Origin: Erwinia sp.
GTDB lineage: Bacteria; Pseudomonadota; Gammaproteobacteria; Enterobacterales; Enterobacteriaceae
Direction of reading: 5' to 3'
Assembly (NCBI GenBank): GCA_964016415.1
Contig: OZ024666.1
Location: forward strand, 1,965,310-2,029,309
Length of the DNA stretch: 64,000 bases
Positions 1-10,395 of this stretch are shown piece by piece. The translations under genes and the position numbers were made by a program. Position 1 is the stretch's first letter. Each line of letters begins with the position of its first letter. The notes under the pieces were generated by a model. It saw nothing but the letters and a program-made list of their open reading frames with translations. It had not been told where the DNA came from and made no database searches.

Positions 1-117
1 AGGCGAAACTCGGGGCTAAAATTACGTCTGGTACGTCCGGTCATAGTGTCACCTGTTTTAACTATGAGGCGATGATATCACCTCTATTCAGGTGGCCAAA
101 TTAACTATGCCACTACA
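1..117 (-). mobile_element. End of an IS3-family insertion sequence (cut by window edge)
   Basis: The outer end at 117 reads (minus strand) TGTAGTGGCATAGTTAATTT and continues GGCCACC, closely matching the terminal inverted repeat of the complete IS3-family element at 57768-59012. Inside it, on the minus strand, an ATG at 44-42 opens a frame MTGRTRRNFSPEFR, the typical start of a small OrfA transposase subunit with a helix-turn-helix, which runs off the left edge. It is a related but different element from the one at 57768, because the subterminal sequence and the OrfA start differ. Confidence 0.8.
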
Positions 118-365
118 TGCCGTAGTATATCTGTGCACATCAATGTGTATTTCAGTGTACCGGATGTGTTTTCTTAGCGTATTAATGCAGGATTACTCGG
201 GTTAAATTCTTCGGTGTATCGTGAGTCTCGACCCCGTCTCACTGATTATAAACTCAGCCATAACTGATTTCATCGCACCTAACACCTAGGGAAATTTATC
301 GGCTTTTAGCGGCTAAAATTTCCCTTCTGTCGCCAGAAAAAGATTGATTACAATTTAATTTATTA
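118..365. other. Non-coding gap with one inverted repeat
   Basis: No convincing gene is visible. An inverted repeat (GGGAAATTT at 289-297, AAATTTCCC at 316-324) lies just past the 3' end of the broken integrase. It could act as its terminator or be an attachment-site remnant, but it lacks a clear U-tract. Confidence 0.4.
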
Positions 366-1556
366 TCAATTACTTACCCATTCATCAATCATATTCGCCC
401 AATCTTGTAGCATCTCAGCCCTCTGCTCACGATATTCAGCCTTGTTATAAACCGCTCGTACTCCCTTTTGTTCATGGGCAAGGCACTTCTCAATCCAGTC
501 AGTATTATATCCGGCCTCATGTAGCAAGGTGCTGGCAGTACGCCGTAAGTCATGGGGACCAAACTTAGGCAACAACTCCCCTTCTTACTGTGCCAGACGA
601 TATGTAAGTGTCAAAACCCGGTTTAAGGTAGCACTACTCATTGGCGCATCGGAATCGTAGCGTGAAGGAAGGATAAAATCAGAGCTACCGGCAAAGGTTT
701 TGAGGGCAATCATAATATCCATTGCCTGACTGGAAAGAAAAACCAAATGTGGATTACGTCGTTTCATCCTCTCCTTTGGTATTGTCCATAATGCCTCACT
801 AAAATTGATCTCTTCCCAGGTTGCGTTAGTCAGCTCACTTTTACGTACCATCGTTAACAGCAAAAGTTTAACTGCTGCTCTGATTGATGGCGTCGTTCCT
901 ACCCGTTCCATATATCCATACATAAGACCGATTTCAACTAATGTCAATGCCCTGTCACGTGGCTCAAATTTCGCTATGCTTGCAGGCCGAACCAGATCAG
1001 CTGGATTCTCTACCTTCTGACCGCGTTCAATAGCCCGGCGATAGACTTGCAATACAATCTCTCTGGCGTGTACAGCTGTCGCCGGTGCCCCTCGCTCGAC
1101 AATGTTATCGGTTAAGGCGCGTAAGTCTTCGTGTGTGATCTCAGTCAGTTTCTGCTGGGCAAATTTTGCCTTCAACTCTCTTTGATATACCGAACGCCGC
1201 ATATCACGCGTCGATTCAGCTCTTTGATAGCCGCGTAACCATTTCTCAGCCCATGCGCCAAAAGTCTCCGCATCTTTGATACGCGCTTTATCTCTGGCTT
1301 TTTCCCTCGCAGGCGATCTTCCACCGGCAACCATCTTTTTAGCTTCGTTGAGCCGTTCACGCGCTTCAGCAAGCGTAATCCCTCCAACACCATAACGGCC
1401 AAACGTAACAGTCTCTTGTCTTCCGTTTATTGAATAGTTGTAGCGAAATGAGATCGTTCCAGCCGGCGTGACCGCAACATAAAGACCATCGCGGTCATTA
1501 ACTTTATAGAGTTTTTCCTTCGGCTTAAGGTGGCGCAGCCTGGTGTCAGTCAACAT
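366..1556 (-). pseudogene. P4-type tyrosine integrase split by an in-frame stop
   Basis: The reading frame from the ATG at 1556 down to 366 would give a 396-residue integrase of the usual P4/CP4 length. The N-terminal arm-binding DUF4102-like part, the core-binding part and the first catalytic arginine (TMVRKSELTNATW) are in the first 323 residues. A TAA at 587-585 interrupts this same frame. After it come the HxxR box (FGPHDLRRT) and the tyrosine region (LAHEQKGVRAVYNK). No frameshift is involved: CAG TAA GAA sits where family members have a sense codon, so one substitution explains it. The break separates the catalytic residues, so the enzyme should be inactive unless the stop is read through. 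The gene lies 307 bp past guaA on the same strand, the arrangement of elements that insert at the guaA 3' end. Confidence 0.88.
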
Positions 1557-1764
1557 GGTTTATTGTTTTCCTATATCAATTAATACCATGTTGTAAAAAA
1601 CTCAGAAAAGTAATTTAACTCATTGCTTTTAATTGAGTTATAAAAAACAAATACCATAACTCATCCAAAATTTATCACATGGTACTTTTTCAAACCTGAA
1701 TTCGAAGTCAGAGAGTACCATCAAAAATTCCATTGAAAAAAACGTGCTTCTCGTTGCTAACAGC

Positions 1765-1856
1765 TGCCAGAAAGTGCCAGACACAAAAACAAAAAAGCCC
1801 GCAGTGATGCGGACTTAGGAGTACTTTACTGCTTTTACGTGCAGGCTGTTGCCAGA
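1765..1856. repeat. Three TGCCAGA direct repeats between guaA and integrase
   Basis: TGCCAGA occurs at 1765-1771, 1775-1781 and 1850-1856, between the guaA stop and the integrase start. Short directly repeated motifs in this position are typical of integrase arm-binding sites, so this may be part of an attachment site. That is inference only, as the other end of the element is outside the window. Confidence 0.35.
1785..1814 (-). terminator. Rho-independent terminator of guaBA
   Basis: On the minus strand GTCCGCA-TCAC-TGCGGGC (1814-1797) forms a 7-bp stem with one G-U pair, followed by a T-rich run (1796-1785). It lies 50 bp past the guaA stop codon and ends the guaB-guaA transcript. Confidence 0.8.
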
Positions 1857-1863
1857 CGCTAAA

Positions 1864-3444
1864 TCATTCCCACTCAATCGTCGCGGGTGGTTTGCCGGAG
1901 ATGTCGTAAACCACGCGGGAGATGCCGTCGATTTCATTGATGATGCGGTTGGAGACTAATCCAAGGAAATCGTACGGGAGATGTGCCCAGTGTGCAGTCA
2001 TAAAATCGATGGTCTCAACAGCGCGCAAAGAAACCACCCAGTCATACTTACGTCCGTCACCCATCACACCAACCGAGCGTACCGGCAGGAAAACAGTGAA
2101 AGCCTGACTCACTTTATTGTAGAGATCAGTTTTATGCAGCTCCTCAATAAAGATAGCATCAGCCTGGCGCAACAGATCGCAATACTCTTTTTTCACTTCA
2201 CCCAGCACACGCACTCCTAAACCTGGTCCCGGGAAAGGATGGCGATAGAGCATGTCATAAGGCAGACCGAGTTCCAGACCTATTTTACGTACTTCATCTT
2301 TAAATAACTCTTTGAGAGGCTCTACCAGCCCCAGATTCATCTCTTTCGGTAACCCACCGACATTATGGTGTGACTTAATTACGTGTGCTTTACCGGTGGC
2401 CGAAGCCGCAGATTCAATCACATCCGGGTAGATGGTGCCCTGAGCGAGCCATGAAACGTCAGTCAATTTTGTCGCCTGTTCATCAAATACCTCGACAAAC
2501 ACACGACCAATGATTTTACGTTTGGCTTCCGGCTCATCAACGCCGGCAAGGGCTGTGAGGAAGCGCTCTTCTGCAGGTACATGAACAATGCTCAGACCAA
2601 AATGATCACCAAACATCTCCATCACCTGCCCGGCTTCATTCAGCCTTAATAACCCGTTATCAACAAAAACACAGGTAAGGCGGTCACCAATTGCCCGGTG
2701 TAGCAGCATTGCCGTCACTGAAGAGTCTACCCCACCGGATAAGCCCAGGATCACCTTGTCATTCCCAATCTGAACCTTCAGACGCTCCACTGCATCTTCT
2801 ATGATTTTATCGGGTGTCCAGAGTGCTTCACACTGACAAATCTCACGCACGAAACGCTCAAGTAAACGTATACCCTGATGGGTATGCGTCACTTCGGGAT
2901 GAAATTGCACGCCATAAAAGCGTTTTTCTTCATTGGCGATAATAGCATAAGGGCAGGTTTTGGTGCTGGCTACGGTCACAAAACCAGACGGGATCGCTGT
3001 GACTTTATCACCGTGACTCATCCAGACATCCAGCATCGCTTTACCGGCGGTATTAAGAGAGTCTTCAATACCGCGTGTCAAAGCACTATCGTTATCAACC
3101 TCAACCTGAGCATAGCCATATTCACGTTTATCAGAGCCGGCAACATCCCCACCCAGCTGCATCGCCATGGTTTGCATACCATAGCAAACCCCCAGCACGG
3201 GCACGCCCGCAGTGAAAACATACTCTGTCGCGCGGGGACTGCCCTCTTCTGTGGTACTTTCCGGGCTGCCGGAAAGGATAATCCCGTTAGGATTAAACTG
3301 GCGAATCTGTTCTTCTGTGACATCCCACGCCCAGAGTTCACAATAGACGCCCAGCTCACGTACACGGCGTGCTACCAGCTGCGTATATTGAGAACCGAAA
3401 TCAAGGATCAGAATACGATGTTTATGAATATTTTCCGTCGTCAT
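1864..3444 (-). CDS. guaA: GMP synthase (glutamine-hydrolysing)
   Basis: Converts XMP to GMP with ATP and glutamine in the cytosol, the last step of guanine nucleotide synthesis. The 526-residue protein has an N-terminal class I glutamine amidotransferase (catalytic Cys about residue 87 in GVCYGMQ, His in VQFHPEVTH) and an ATP-pyrophosphatase domain with the P-loop [10 protein letters not shown] near residue 236, then the C-terminal dimerisation domain ending in IEWE. I chose the ATG at 3444 ([19 protein letters not shown]) because it matches the E. coli start; an upstream in-frame ATG at 3510 would add 22 unrelated residues. It follows guaB by 120 bp. Its 3' end is a known integration hotspot, and an integrase remnant lies right after it. 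Confidence 0.97.
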   Translation of the reverse strand: MTTENIHKHRILILDFGSQYTQLVARRVRELGVYCELWAWDVTEEQIRQFNPNGIILSGSPESTTEEGSPRATEYVFTAGVPVLGVCYGMQTMAMQLGGDVAGSDKREYGYAQVEVDNDSALTRGIEDSLNTAGKAMLDVWMSHGDKVTAIPSGFVTVASTKTCPYAIIANEEKRFYGVQFHPEVTHTHQGIRLLERFVREICQCEALWTPDKIIEDAVERLKVQIGNDKVILGLSGGVDSSVTAMLLHRAIGDRLTCVFVDNGLLRLNEAGQVMEMFGDHFGLSIVHVPAEERFLTALAGVDEPEAKRKIIGRVFVEVFDEQATKLTDVSWLAQGTIYPDVIESAASATGKAHVIKSHHNVGGLPKEMNLGLVEPLKELFKDEVRKIGLELGLPYDMLYRHPFPGPGLGVRVLGEVKKEYCDLLRQADAIFIEELHKTDLYNKVSQAFTVFLPVRSVGVMGDGRKYDWVVSLRAVETIDFMTAHWAHLPYDFLGLVSNRIINEIDGISRVVYDISGKPPATIEWE

Positions 3445-3478
3445 TGAGGGTTTTCCGGCAATCGAATAATAAGATCCG

Positions 3479-3553
3479 GTGTGAGGCAACAGATAACACA
3501 AATGCCTCACACTGGTAAGAGGTCAATTCCAGCCTGCACACTGTTCAGTGTGC
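3479..3553. other. Two perfect hairpins in the guaB-guaA gap
   Basis: GCACACTG/CAGTGTGC (3536-3553, 2-nt loop) and GTGTGAGGC/GCCTCACAC (3479-3512, 16-nt loop) are both perfect stems in the 120-bp spacer. Neither is followed by a U-tract, so they look like RNA processing or stability elements between guaB and guaA rather than terminators. Confidence 0.5.
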
Positions 3554-3564
3554 CTGCCTGTCTG

Positions 3565-5031
3565 TCACGAACCCATACGGTAGTTAGGTGACTCTTTGGT
3601 GATCGTAACATCATGAACATGGCTTTCAGAGATACCTGCGCCACTGATGCGAACAAATTCAGCACGGGTACGCAGATCGAGGATAGTACCACACCCGGTG
3701 AGTCCCATACAGGAGCGCAGGCCCCCCATCTGTTGATGAACAATCTCTTTAAGATGACCTTTATAAGCAACCCGCCCTTCGATACCTTCAGGTACCAGTT
3801 TATCGGCGGCATTATCGGTCTGAAAATAGCGATCTGAAGAGCCTTTTGACATGGCTCCCAGTGAGCCCATACCACGGTAAGATTTGAATGCCCGGCCCTG
3901 ATAGAGTTCAATTTCACCAGGTGATTCATCCGTACCAGCCAGCATAGAACCGACCATCACAGCAGACGCACCCGCGGCGATCGCTTTTGCGATATCACCA
4001 GAGAAACGGATGCCACCATCAGCAATCACCGGAATGCCGGTTCCTTCCAGTGCTTCTACCGCATCAGAAACCGCTGTAATTTGTGGGACACCCACGCCAG
4101 TTACGATACGAGTGGTACAGATAGAGCCAGGGCCGATACCCACTTTTACTGCACTGACACCCGCTTCAGCCAGCGCTTTAGCGCCAGTACCAGTCGCAAC
4201 GTTACCTCCGACAATTTGCAATTCAGGATATTTAGCCCGTGTTTCACGGATGCGTTGCAAAACCCCTTCAGAGTGACCATGAGAAGAGTCGATCAGTAAC
4301 ACATCAACACCAGCAGCAACCAGAGCATCGACACGCTCTTCATTACCTGCCCCGGCTCCAACAGCTGCACCCACACGTAAACGCCCCTGCTCATCTTTAC
4401 AGGCGTTCGGTTTACGTTCTGCTTTCTGGAAGTCTTTGACGGTAATCATGCCAAGCAGGTGAAAATGGTCATCGACCACCAGCGCTTTCTCTACGCGCTT
4501 CTCGTGCATTTTTTGTAAAACCACATCACGGGCTTCACCCTCACGCACTGTGACCAGGCGCTCTTTTGGGGTCATTACGGCAGAAACTGGTAGTGCCATA
4601 TCAGTGACAAAACGCACATCACGCCCGGTGATGATCCCCACCAGTTCACGTTTTTCATTCACTACCGGATAGCCGGCAAAACCATTACGTTCAGTCAGTT
4701 CTCTTACCTGCTGAAGCGTGGTAGTTGGCAGCACAGTCTGAGGTTCGCTGACCACACCACTTTCATATTTTTTTACTTTACGTACTTCTTCAGCCTGACG
4801 CTCTATAGGCATATTTTTATGAATAAAGCCAAGACCACCTTCCTGTGCCAGAGCAATAGCGAGACGCGCTTCTGTCACAGTATCCATTGCTGCAGAGAGC
4901 ATAGGGATATTCAGACGTATAGTTTTAGTCAGCTGGGTACTGAGGTCGGCGGTATTAGGAAGAACAGTAGAATGTGCAGGAACGAGCAAAAGATCGTCGA
5001 ATGTCAGGGCTTCTTTGATGATTCTTAGCAT
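3565..5031 (-). CDS. guaB: IMP dehydrogenase
   Basis: Oxidises IMP to XMP with NAD+, the committed step to GMP. The 488 residues match the family length. The TIM barrel is interrupted by two CBS domains at about residues 95-205. The catalytic loop [15 protein letters not shown] carries the cysteine that forms the covalent intermediate, and the flap region (SSDRYFQ...VPEGIEGRV) is intact. It is the first gene of guaBA and is divergent from xseA across 164 bp, as in E. coli. Confidence 0.97.
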   Translation of the reverse strand: MLRIIKEALTFDDLLLVPAHSTVLPNTADLSTQLTKTIRLNIPMLSAAMDTVTEARLAIALAQEGGLGFIHKNMPIERQAEEVRKVKKYESGVVSEPQTVLPTTTLQQVRELTERNGFAGYPVVNEKRELVGIITGRDVRFVTDMALPVSAVMTPKERLVTVREGEARDVVLQKMHEKRVEKALVVDDHFHLLGMITVKDFQKAERKPNACKDEQGRLRVGAAVGAGAGNEERVDALVAAGVDVLLIDSSHGHSEGVLQRIRETRAKYPELQIVGGNVATGTGAKALAEAGVSAVKVGIGPGSICTTRIVTGVGVPQITAVSDAVEALEGTGIPVIADGGIRFSGDIAKAIAAGASAVMVGSMLAGTDESPGEIELYQGRAFKSYRGMGSLGAMSKGSSDRYFQTDNAADKLVPEGIEGRVAYKGHLKEIVHQQMGGLRSCMGLTGCGTILDLRTRAEFVRISGAGISESHVHDVTITKESPNYRMGS

Positions 5032-5195
5032 AGCAATATCTCAACCTCAGGGTGAATGAGAACTTATAAAATATTGCCGCGGCATTATACAGGCCATTGC
5101 TGTTTCTCTCCAGCACTATTTAAAAAATACTTGCTTCATCCGTACGGGGCTGTAGTATCGGAAGATCATCTTTTTCTACACTACAGAGCCTGCCG

Positions 5196-6578
5196 ATGTC
5201 CCGCCCTCCTGAGTCCACTGTTTTCACTGTCAGTCAGCTAAACACCACCGTTCGGCAATTGCTGGAGATGGAGATGGGGCAAATCTGGCTGAGTGCTGAA
5301 ATTTCCAACTTCTCTCAACCCGCTTCCGGCCACTGGTATTTCACGCTGAAAGATAACAGCGCACAGGTCAGTTGTGCGATGTTTCGTAACAGTAACCAGC
5401 GCCTTAGTTTTCGTCCACAAAATGGTCATCAGGTGCTGGTAAAGGCAACGCTGACACTTTATGAACCGCGGGGAAACTACCAGCTCATTGTTCAGAGTAT
5501 GCATCCGGCCGGGAATGGTTTGTTGCAGCAACAATTTGAATTACTGAAAGAGAAACTAAATCAGGAAGGGTTGTTCGCTGCTCAGTATAAGCAACCTCTC
5601 CCGGTTCCTGCAAAACAGGTGGGTGTTATTACCTCAGCAACCGGGGCAGCACTGCATGATATTTTGCAGGTGTTACAACGGCGGGATCCCTCATTACCGA
5701 TTATTATCTACCCCACTGCGGTGCAGGGCAAAGAGGCAATACCGGCGATAGTTCGCGCGATAGAAGTGGCGAACTGGCGTGCTGAGTGTGACGTGCTGAT
5801 TGTAGGTCGTGGTGGCGGGTCACTGGAAGATTTGTGGTGTTTCAATGATGAACGTGTCGCACGCGCTATATTCGCCAGCGTGATCCCTGTTGTCAGCGCG
5901 GTTGGTCACGAAACAGATGTGACTATTGCTGATTTTGTTGCCGATCAACGCGCTCCCACTCCCTCTGCCGCAGCCGAAATCATCAGCCGTAATCAGACGG
6001 AATTAGTGCGACAATTACAACATCAGCAACAACGTCTCGATATGGCTATGGACTATTACCTGGCCCAATGCCAGCAACGTAGTGCAGCGTTACTGCATCG
6101 CCTGCAGCAGCAGCACCCACAATTGCGTCTTGCGCGACAACAGACCACACTGGAAAATTTACGTTACCGTCTGGATAATGCTATCTCGCAACAGCAGGCG
6201 CGTTTTACGCAACGCTTCCAGCGTCTCAGCCAGCGTCTGCGCGACAACCAACCCGCTAACCGCTTATTGCGTCATCAGCAGACATTACAACAAGGGGTTT
6301 ATCGTCTGCAACACGCTATGCAGCAGCAGCTCAGTCAGGATAAACAACGTTTTTCTACCTTGACGGCCCAGCTTTCTGGTGTCAGTCCTCTGGCTGCCCT
6401 GGCACGGGGATTCAGTGTTACCACCTCGGTTAATGGCACACTGGTAAGTAAAACCGCACAGGTAACGCCCGGGGAAAAATTAACTACTCGCGTAGATGAT
6501 GGCTGGCTGGAGAGTGAAATAACCGCAATTCATCCCTTGAAGAAGAAGCGGATCAGAAAAAACGCAAAATCTGATTAA
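5196..6578 (+). CDS. xseA: Exodeoxyribonuclease VII large subunit
   Basis: Catalytic subunit of ExoVII, which degrades single-stranded DNA from both ends together with several XseB subunits. The 460 residues (E. coli 456) show an N-terminal OB-fold (TVSQLN...[18 protein letters not shown]), the nuclease core with [22 protein letters not shown] and [14 protein letters not shown], and a long Gln-rich coiled coil at about 260-400 that binds XseB. The ATG at 5196 gives [16 protein letters not shown], which fits the family start. It is divergent from guaB; xseB is not in this window. Confidence 0.96.
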   Translation: MSRPPESTVFTVSQLNTTVRQLLEMEMGQIWLSAEISNFSQPASGHWYFTLKDNSAQVSCAMFRNSNQRLSFRPQNGHQVLVKATLTLYEPRGNYQLIVQSMHPAGNGLLQQQFELLKEKLNQEGLFAAQYKQPLPVPAKQVGVITSATGAALHDILQVLQRRDPSLPIIIYPTAVQGKEAIPAIVRAIEVANWRAECDVLIVGRGGGSLEDLWCFNDERVARAIFASVIPVVSAVGHETDVTIADFVADQRAPTPSAAAEIISRNQTELVRQLQHQQQRLDMAMDYYLAQCQQRSAALLHRLQQQHPQLRLARQQTTLENLRYRLDNAISQQQARFTQRFQRLSQRLRDNQPANRLLRHQQTLQQGVYRLQHAMQQQLSQDKQRFSTLTAQLSGVSPLAALARGFSVTTSVNGTLVSKTAQVTPGEKLTTRVDDGWLESEITAIHPLKKKRIRKNAKSD

Positions 6579-6587
6579 CTACTACAT

Positions 6588-6815
6588 TTATACCTTTTTC
6601 TCACGTAAAACACTGACTACGCGAGAACGTGAAATCATGCCATGACCATGCTGACAAAAATAATCAACAGCGCCACACGCCTTAAGGATCTCTAATGGCA
6701 TGCCACAGTCAGGGCAGCAAGCCTGAGGCGTAAACTGACGCTGACAGGCGTTACATTGATAAGCTTCTTCACACTGATAAAGGGGAGCTGAACATAGAGG
6801 GCAATTTTCTGGCAT
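6588..6815 (-). CDS. yfgJ: YfgJ-type double zinc-ribbon protein
   Basis: A 75-residue protein with four CxxC pairs (CPLC, CNAC, CPDC and a C-terminal CGxxxYFC-like group), i.e. tandem zinc ribbons. It matches E. coli YfgJ in length and position, between xseA and der. No biochemical role is established for the family as far as I know. It converges with xseA, leaving 9 bp between the two stop codons. Confidence 0.85.
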   Translation of the reverse strand: MPENCPLCSAPLYQCEEAYQCNACQRQFTPQACCPDCGMPLEILKACGAVDYFCQHGHGMISRSRVVSVLREKKV

Positions 6816-6843
6816 GCGTTTATCTTCTCCCTTTTGCTGAAAT

Positions 6844-6861
6844 AGCCGGTATCAACCGGCT
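6844..6861 (-). terminator. Weak hairpin after der
   Basis: AGCCGGT-ATCA-ACCGGCT forms a perfect 7-bp stem between yfgJ and der. On the minus strand it is followed by a short TATTTC, so it may terminate the der transcript. The U-tract is poor. Confidence 0.4.
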
Positions 6862-6901
6862 TTATGAGCTGATTACTACCATCACACGGATGGTTGCCAG
6901 C

Positions 6902-8389
6902 TTAACGTTTATTTTTCTTCAGATGGCTCATCAGGCGTTTTCGTTTACGCTGCTGAGTTGGCGTCAGCAAATTACGCTTACCCGCAAAAGGGTTATCACC
7001 CTCTTTGAACTGGATACGAATTGGCGTTCCCATGACCTTTAAAGAGCGGCGGAAATAGTTCATCAGATAACGCTTGTAAGAATCAGGCAGATCTTTAACC
7101 TGGTTACCATGAATCACCACAATCGGTGGGTTATAGCCGCCAGCATGAGCGTATTTCAGCTTAACACGTCTTCCGCGAACCAACGGAGGCTGATGATCAT
7201 CCTCTGCCATTGTCATGATACGGGTCAGTAAAGCAGTATTTACCCGTCGGGTAGCGCAATTATAGGCTTCAGTGATCGATTCAAACAGGTTACCCACGCC
7301 ACTGCCATGCAAGGCTGATATGAAATGGACGCGAGCAAAATCGATAAATCCGAGACGATAATCCAGCGTCTCTTTTACCTCATCGCGCACCTCCTGAGTC
7401 AGGCCATCCCACTTGTTCACGACAATCACCAGAGAGCGACCGCTGTTGAGAATAAACCCGAGTAAGGAGAGATCCTGGTCTGAGATACCTTCACGAGCAT
7501 CGATCACCAGTAACACCACATTGGCATCTTCAATCGCTTGCAAGGTTTTAATTACCGAGAATTTCTCAACAGTCTCTGTAATTTTCCCTCGCTTACGCAC
7601 ACCCGCGGTGTCGATCAGAACATATTCACGCTCATCACGCTCCATCGGAATATAAATGCTGTCACGGGTAGTGCCTGGCATATCAAACACCACCACTCGC
7701 TCTTCACCCAGAATTCGGTTAGTCAGGGTTGATTTACCTACATTTGGCCGCCCGACAATGGCGATTTTTATCGGTAAAGAGCGTGGGTCAAAATCATCTT
7801 CTTCTGCTTCAGGCTCATCGCCTTGTTCTTTCTTTTCGAAAGCGGCCCAGTAGGCCTCATTTTCATCTTCCTCGCTGAGCTCTATTGGATCAACTTCTTC
7901 CATCCATAGCAGCAGTACCATCTCAAGTAAGCTGGTGACTCCCCGTCCATGGGACGCAGCGATGGGATGAATATCACCCAGGCCAAGTGCATAAAAATCA
8001 GCAATCGCGGAATCGGCATCCAGACCATCAGTTTTATTGGCAACCAGAAAGGTCGGTTTTTTACGTGAACGAAGGTGGCGGGCAATAACTGAATCTGCTG
8101 GCATCAGGCCTGCACGCGCATCAACCATAAATAGCACAACATCAGCTTCTTCAATAGCCAGCAAAGATTGCTCAGCCATGCGGGTCTCGACTCCATCCTC
8201 ATGACCATCGATTCCTCCGGTGTCCACACAGATGAATTCGCGCCCTTCTACTTCTGCACGGCCATATTTTCTGTCCCGCGTCAGACCAGGAAAGTCAGCG
8301 ACTAAAGCATCTCGGGTGCGAGTCAGACGATTGAAAAGAGTCGATTTTCCCACATTGGGGCGCCCAACCAGTGCGACAACAGGTATCAT
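6902..8389 (-). CDS. der: Ribosome assembly GTPase Der (EngA)
   Basis: Double-GTPase needed for 50S subunit assembly. Two G domains are visible, each with P-loop GRPNVGKST (residues about 8 and 209), DTGG/DTAG and NKxD motifs, separated by an acidic linker ([20 protein letters not shown]). A C-terminal KH-like domain ends in basic residues ([15 protein letters not shown]). I start it at the ATG at 8389 ([16 protein letters not shown], 495 aa); the longer frame from 8485 adds a Cys-rich stretch with no family match. It lies downstream of bamB with a terminator between them. Confidence 0.96.
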   Translation of the reverse strand: MIPVVALVGRPNVGKSTLFNRLTRTRDALVADFPGLTRDRKYGRAEVEGREFICVDTGGIDGHEDGVETRMAEQSLLAIEEADVVLFMVDARAGLMPADSVIARHLRSRKKPTFLVANKTDGLDADSAIADFYALGLGDIHPIAASHGRGVTSLLEMVLLLWMEEVDPIELSEEDENEAYWAAFEKKEQGDEPEAEEDDFDPRSLPIKIAIVGRPNVGKSTLTNRILGEERVVVFDMPGTTRDSIYIPMERDEREYVLIDTAGVRKRGKITETVEKFSVIKTLQAIEDANVVLLVIDAREGISDQDLSLLGFILNSGRSLVIVVNKWDGLTQEVRDEVKETLDYRLGFIDFARVHFISALHGSGVGNLFESITEAYNCATRRVNTALLTRIMTMAEDDHQPPLVRGRRVKLKYAHAGGYNPPIVVIHGNQVKDLPDSYKRYLMNYFRRSLKVMGTPIRIQFKEGDNPFAGKRNLLTPTQQRKRKRLMSHLKKNKR

Positions 8390-8477
8390 ATGAAGCCTCA
8401 TTACTAAAATAAATGATCTGTCTCCGCTGAAGCAATAATCCCGCGGAACAGAAATGCAGAGCGTATCACATCTGCAA

Positions 8478-8520
8478 AAAAACAAAACGGCCCCAGACAG
8501 TGTGGGTCCAGGGCCGCCAT
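8478..8520 (-). terminator. Rho-independent terminator of bamB
   Basis: On the minus strand CGGCCC...GGGCCG closes a stem just after the bamB stop, followed by TTTTGTTTTTTT (8490-8478). It overlaps the upstream part of the der leader, suggesting der has its own promoter or depends on read-through. Confidence 0.65.
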
Positions 8521-8533
8521 TAATGACTGAAAG

Positions 8534-9715
8534 TTACAGCGAGAAAGCGTAAAGAGAGCCGCCTTTCGCCTGAATCAACAATTGATCACTGGCAACAACA
8601 GGTTCAGTCTGGAAACCATCACTGTCAACCTTCGTCTGTGCGACGAAATGACCATCAGTAGTGCTCATCCAGTGCAGATATCCTTTCTCATCTCCTACCA
8701 CCAGATAGCCCGCGTACAGCACCGGAGAAGTAAGATTGCGATACAGTAACCCGCTTTGCGTCCACTGCGTTACGCCACCATCTGTACTCAGTGCCATCAC
8801 GCGATCATTCTGATCCACCAGATAAATCACTTTGTTGTTGATTATCATATCATGCACTGAACCCACTTCCCGTTTCCAGATTATCTGTCCGGAGCGTAAG
8901 TCAAGTGCGGCAAGGCTACCATTATAAGCAAGGGCATAAACCACACCGTCCTGCACAATTGGCGTTGTGTCCACATCAGACAGGCGATCAATTTCTGTTG
9001 CACCTTTGGCATCGGATATACGCTGTTGCCAGATAATTTGGCCCTGTTTCAGTATCACTGCACTGACGCGTCCATTATCGCCACCTACAATTGCAGCTCC
9101 GAAGGCAACTGTCGGTGCAGATTCACCCCGCAATGACAACACCGGTACTTCAAGGTTGACTGACCAGCGGGATACCCCTGTTGTCTGGTCCAGGGCCTGA
9201 AGAATACCGTTACTGGTATGAATTAATACCAGACCGTCACTCACCACCGGGCGCGATAGTGCTTCGCCAGCAACATTGGTGTGCCATAGTACGCTACCAT
9301 TGCTACGGTCAAGTGCATAGACCACACCGCGCTCGCTACCGATAAACAGCTGGTTACCTGCGATGGTTATCCCACCGGAGAGCAACGCAGAGCGGCTTTT
9401 TGAAAACAAGCCTGCGTTTTCAGCAAGATCGACAGTCCATTCTACAGAACCGTCTCCCACATCCATTGATTTAACAATACCTTTGCGATCTGCGGCATAG
9501 ACCATACCCTCAGCAGAGGCTGGATGCAGGTTAGAGTAAAAATCACCAATACCGTCACCAATTGAACGGCTCCATAACTGGCGGGGATGAACGACATTCT
9601 CAACCACAGGTAATGGTGACATTTTAACCACATCTTCTTCACCACTGAACCATGAACAACCGCTCAGTAATGTGACTGAAATCAGTCCCGGCAGAAGTAT
9701 TTTACGCAATTCCAT
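8534..9715 (-). CDS. bamB: Outer-membrane assembly lipoprotein BamB
   Basis: Periplasmic lipoprotein of the BAM complex that inserts beta-barrel proteins in the outer membrane. The N-terminus MELRKILLPGLISVTLLSGC is a lipoprotein signal with lipobox LLSGC, followed by SWF. The mature part contains repeated PQQ-type blades (for example VVYALDRSNGSVLWHTNV, LAALDLRSGQIIWKREVG), forming an eight-bladed propeller. The 393 residues match E. coli (392). It follows yfgM in the hisS-yfgM-bamB order. Confidence 0.96.
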   Translation of the reverse strand: MELRKILLPGLISVTLLSGCSWFSGEEDVVKMSPLPVVENVVHPRQLWSRSIGDGIGDFYSNLHPASAEGMVYAADRKGIVKSMDVGDGSVEWTVDLAENAGLFSKSRSALLSGGITIAGNQLFIGSERGVVYALDRSNGSVLWHTNVAGEALSRPVVSDGLVLIHTSNGILQALDQTTGVSRWSVNLEVPVLSLRGESAPTVAFGAAIVGGDNGRVSAVILKQGQIIWQQRISDAKGATEIDRLSDVDTTPIVQDGVVYALAYNGSLAALDLRSGQIIWKREVGSVHDMIINNKVIYLVDQNDRVMALSTDGGVTQWTQSGLLYRNLTSPVLYAGYLVVGDEKGYLHWMSTTDGHFVAQTKVDSDGFQTEPVVASDQLLIQAKGGSLYAFSL

Positions 9716-9759
9716 GAAATCCCTCTTGAGCCCGTAGGAGGCAATGTTATCTGACAGAA

Positions 9760-10380
9760 TTAACCTGGCAAATTATTCATTTTCATTTTCAACATTTCAA
9801 CAAGCGCGGGTGATGCATCAGAATCAATGCCTTTACTCCACGCACTGCGCGCACCCTGGTTATCACCCTTGCTTAACAGTGCATCACCCCGAATGTCAGC
9901 AACAACAGCGATCCAGCCTTCACCTTTCACGTTTTCCAGCGTCTTTAACGCGTCATCAGGTTTTTTCATTTGCAGTTGCAAACGAGCGATACGCAGATTG
10001 ATCAACGTTTGCAGGTTACTGTCCTGGGTATCTTTCAGACCATTATTAAGCTGAATCAATGCCTTATCCAGTTGATTATCATCAACATAACGTTTAGCAA
10101 GATTCAGTGACGCCAGAGCACCATAAACACCAGGTGTAGCCTGAGTAAATTTTTCACCCGCCGCCAGAGCTGATTTCTCGCCACTGTTCAATGATTTGAC
10201 GACTTGCTCAAACTGCAAAGAGGCTTCCTTACTGGCACCGGTCTGATGATGTACCCAGAAACGCCAGCCTGCCAGCAGACCAATCCCAATAACAGCACCG
10301 ATAACCAGTGCCTTAGCATTATGCACAAAAAAACGTTTCACAGCGTCGATTTGTTCATTTTCGTTGCTATTCACTTCCAC
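9760..10380 (-). CDS. yfgM: YfgM, SecYEG-associated TPR membrane protein
   Basis: A 206-residue type II inner-membrane protein with a short cytosolic N-terminus, one membrane helix (about residues 24-42, ALVIGAVIGIGLLAGWRFW) and a periplasmic TPR-like domain. In E. coli it works with the chaperone PpiD at the Sec translocon and affects the RcsB stress response. It sits 15 bp downstream of hisS, as in relatives. Confidence 0.93.
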   Translation of the reverse strand: MEVNSNENEQIDAVKRFFVHNAKALVIGAVIGIGLLAGWRFWVHHQTGASKEASLQFEQVVKSLNSGEKSALAAGEKFTQATPGVYGALASLNLAKRYVDDNQLDKALIQLNNGLKDTQDSNLQTLINLRIARLQLQMKKPDDALKTLENVKGEGWIAVVADIRGDALLSKGDNQGARSAWSKGIDSDASPALVEMLKMKMNNLPG

Positions 10381-10395
10381 GAAAACCTTCTCCTG

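Noticed and set aside
2878-3447. 189-codon ORF on the plus strand
   Set aside because: Antisense shadow of guaA, which has all catalytic motifs.
3536-3553. guaB-guaA hairpin as a terminator
   Set aside because: No U-tract follows, and guaA must be transcribed from the guaB promoter.
8390-8485. N-terminal extension of der
   Set aside because: Not conserved and Cys-rich; [16 protein letters not shown] is the family start. The same reasoning was used for guaA, hisS, lepA, recN, trmN6, rpoE, pilW and smpB.
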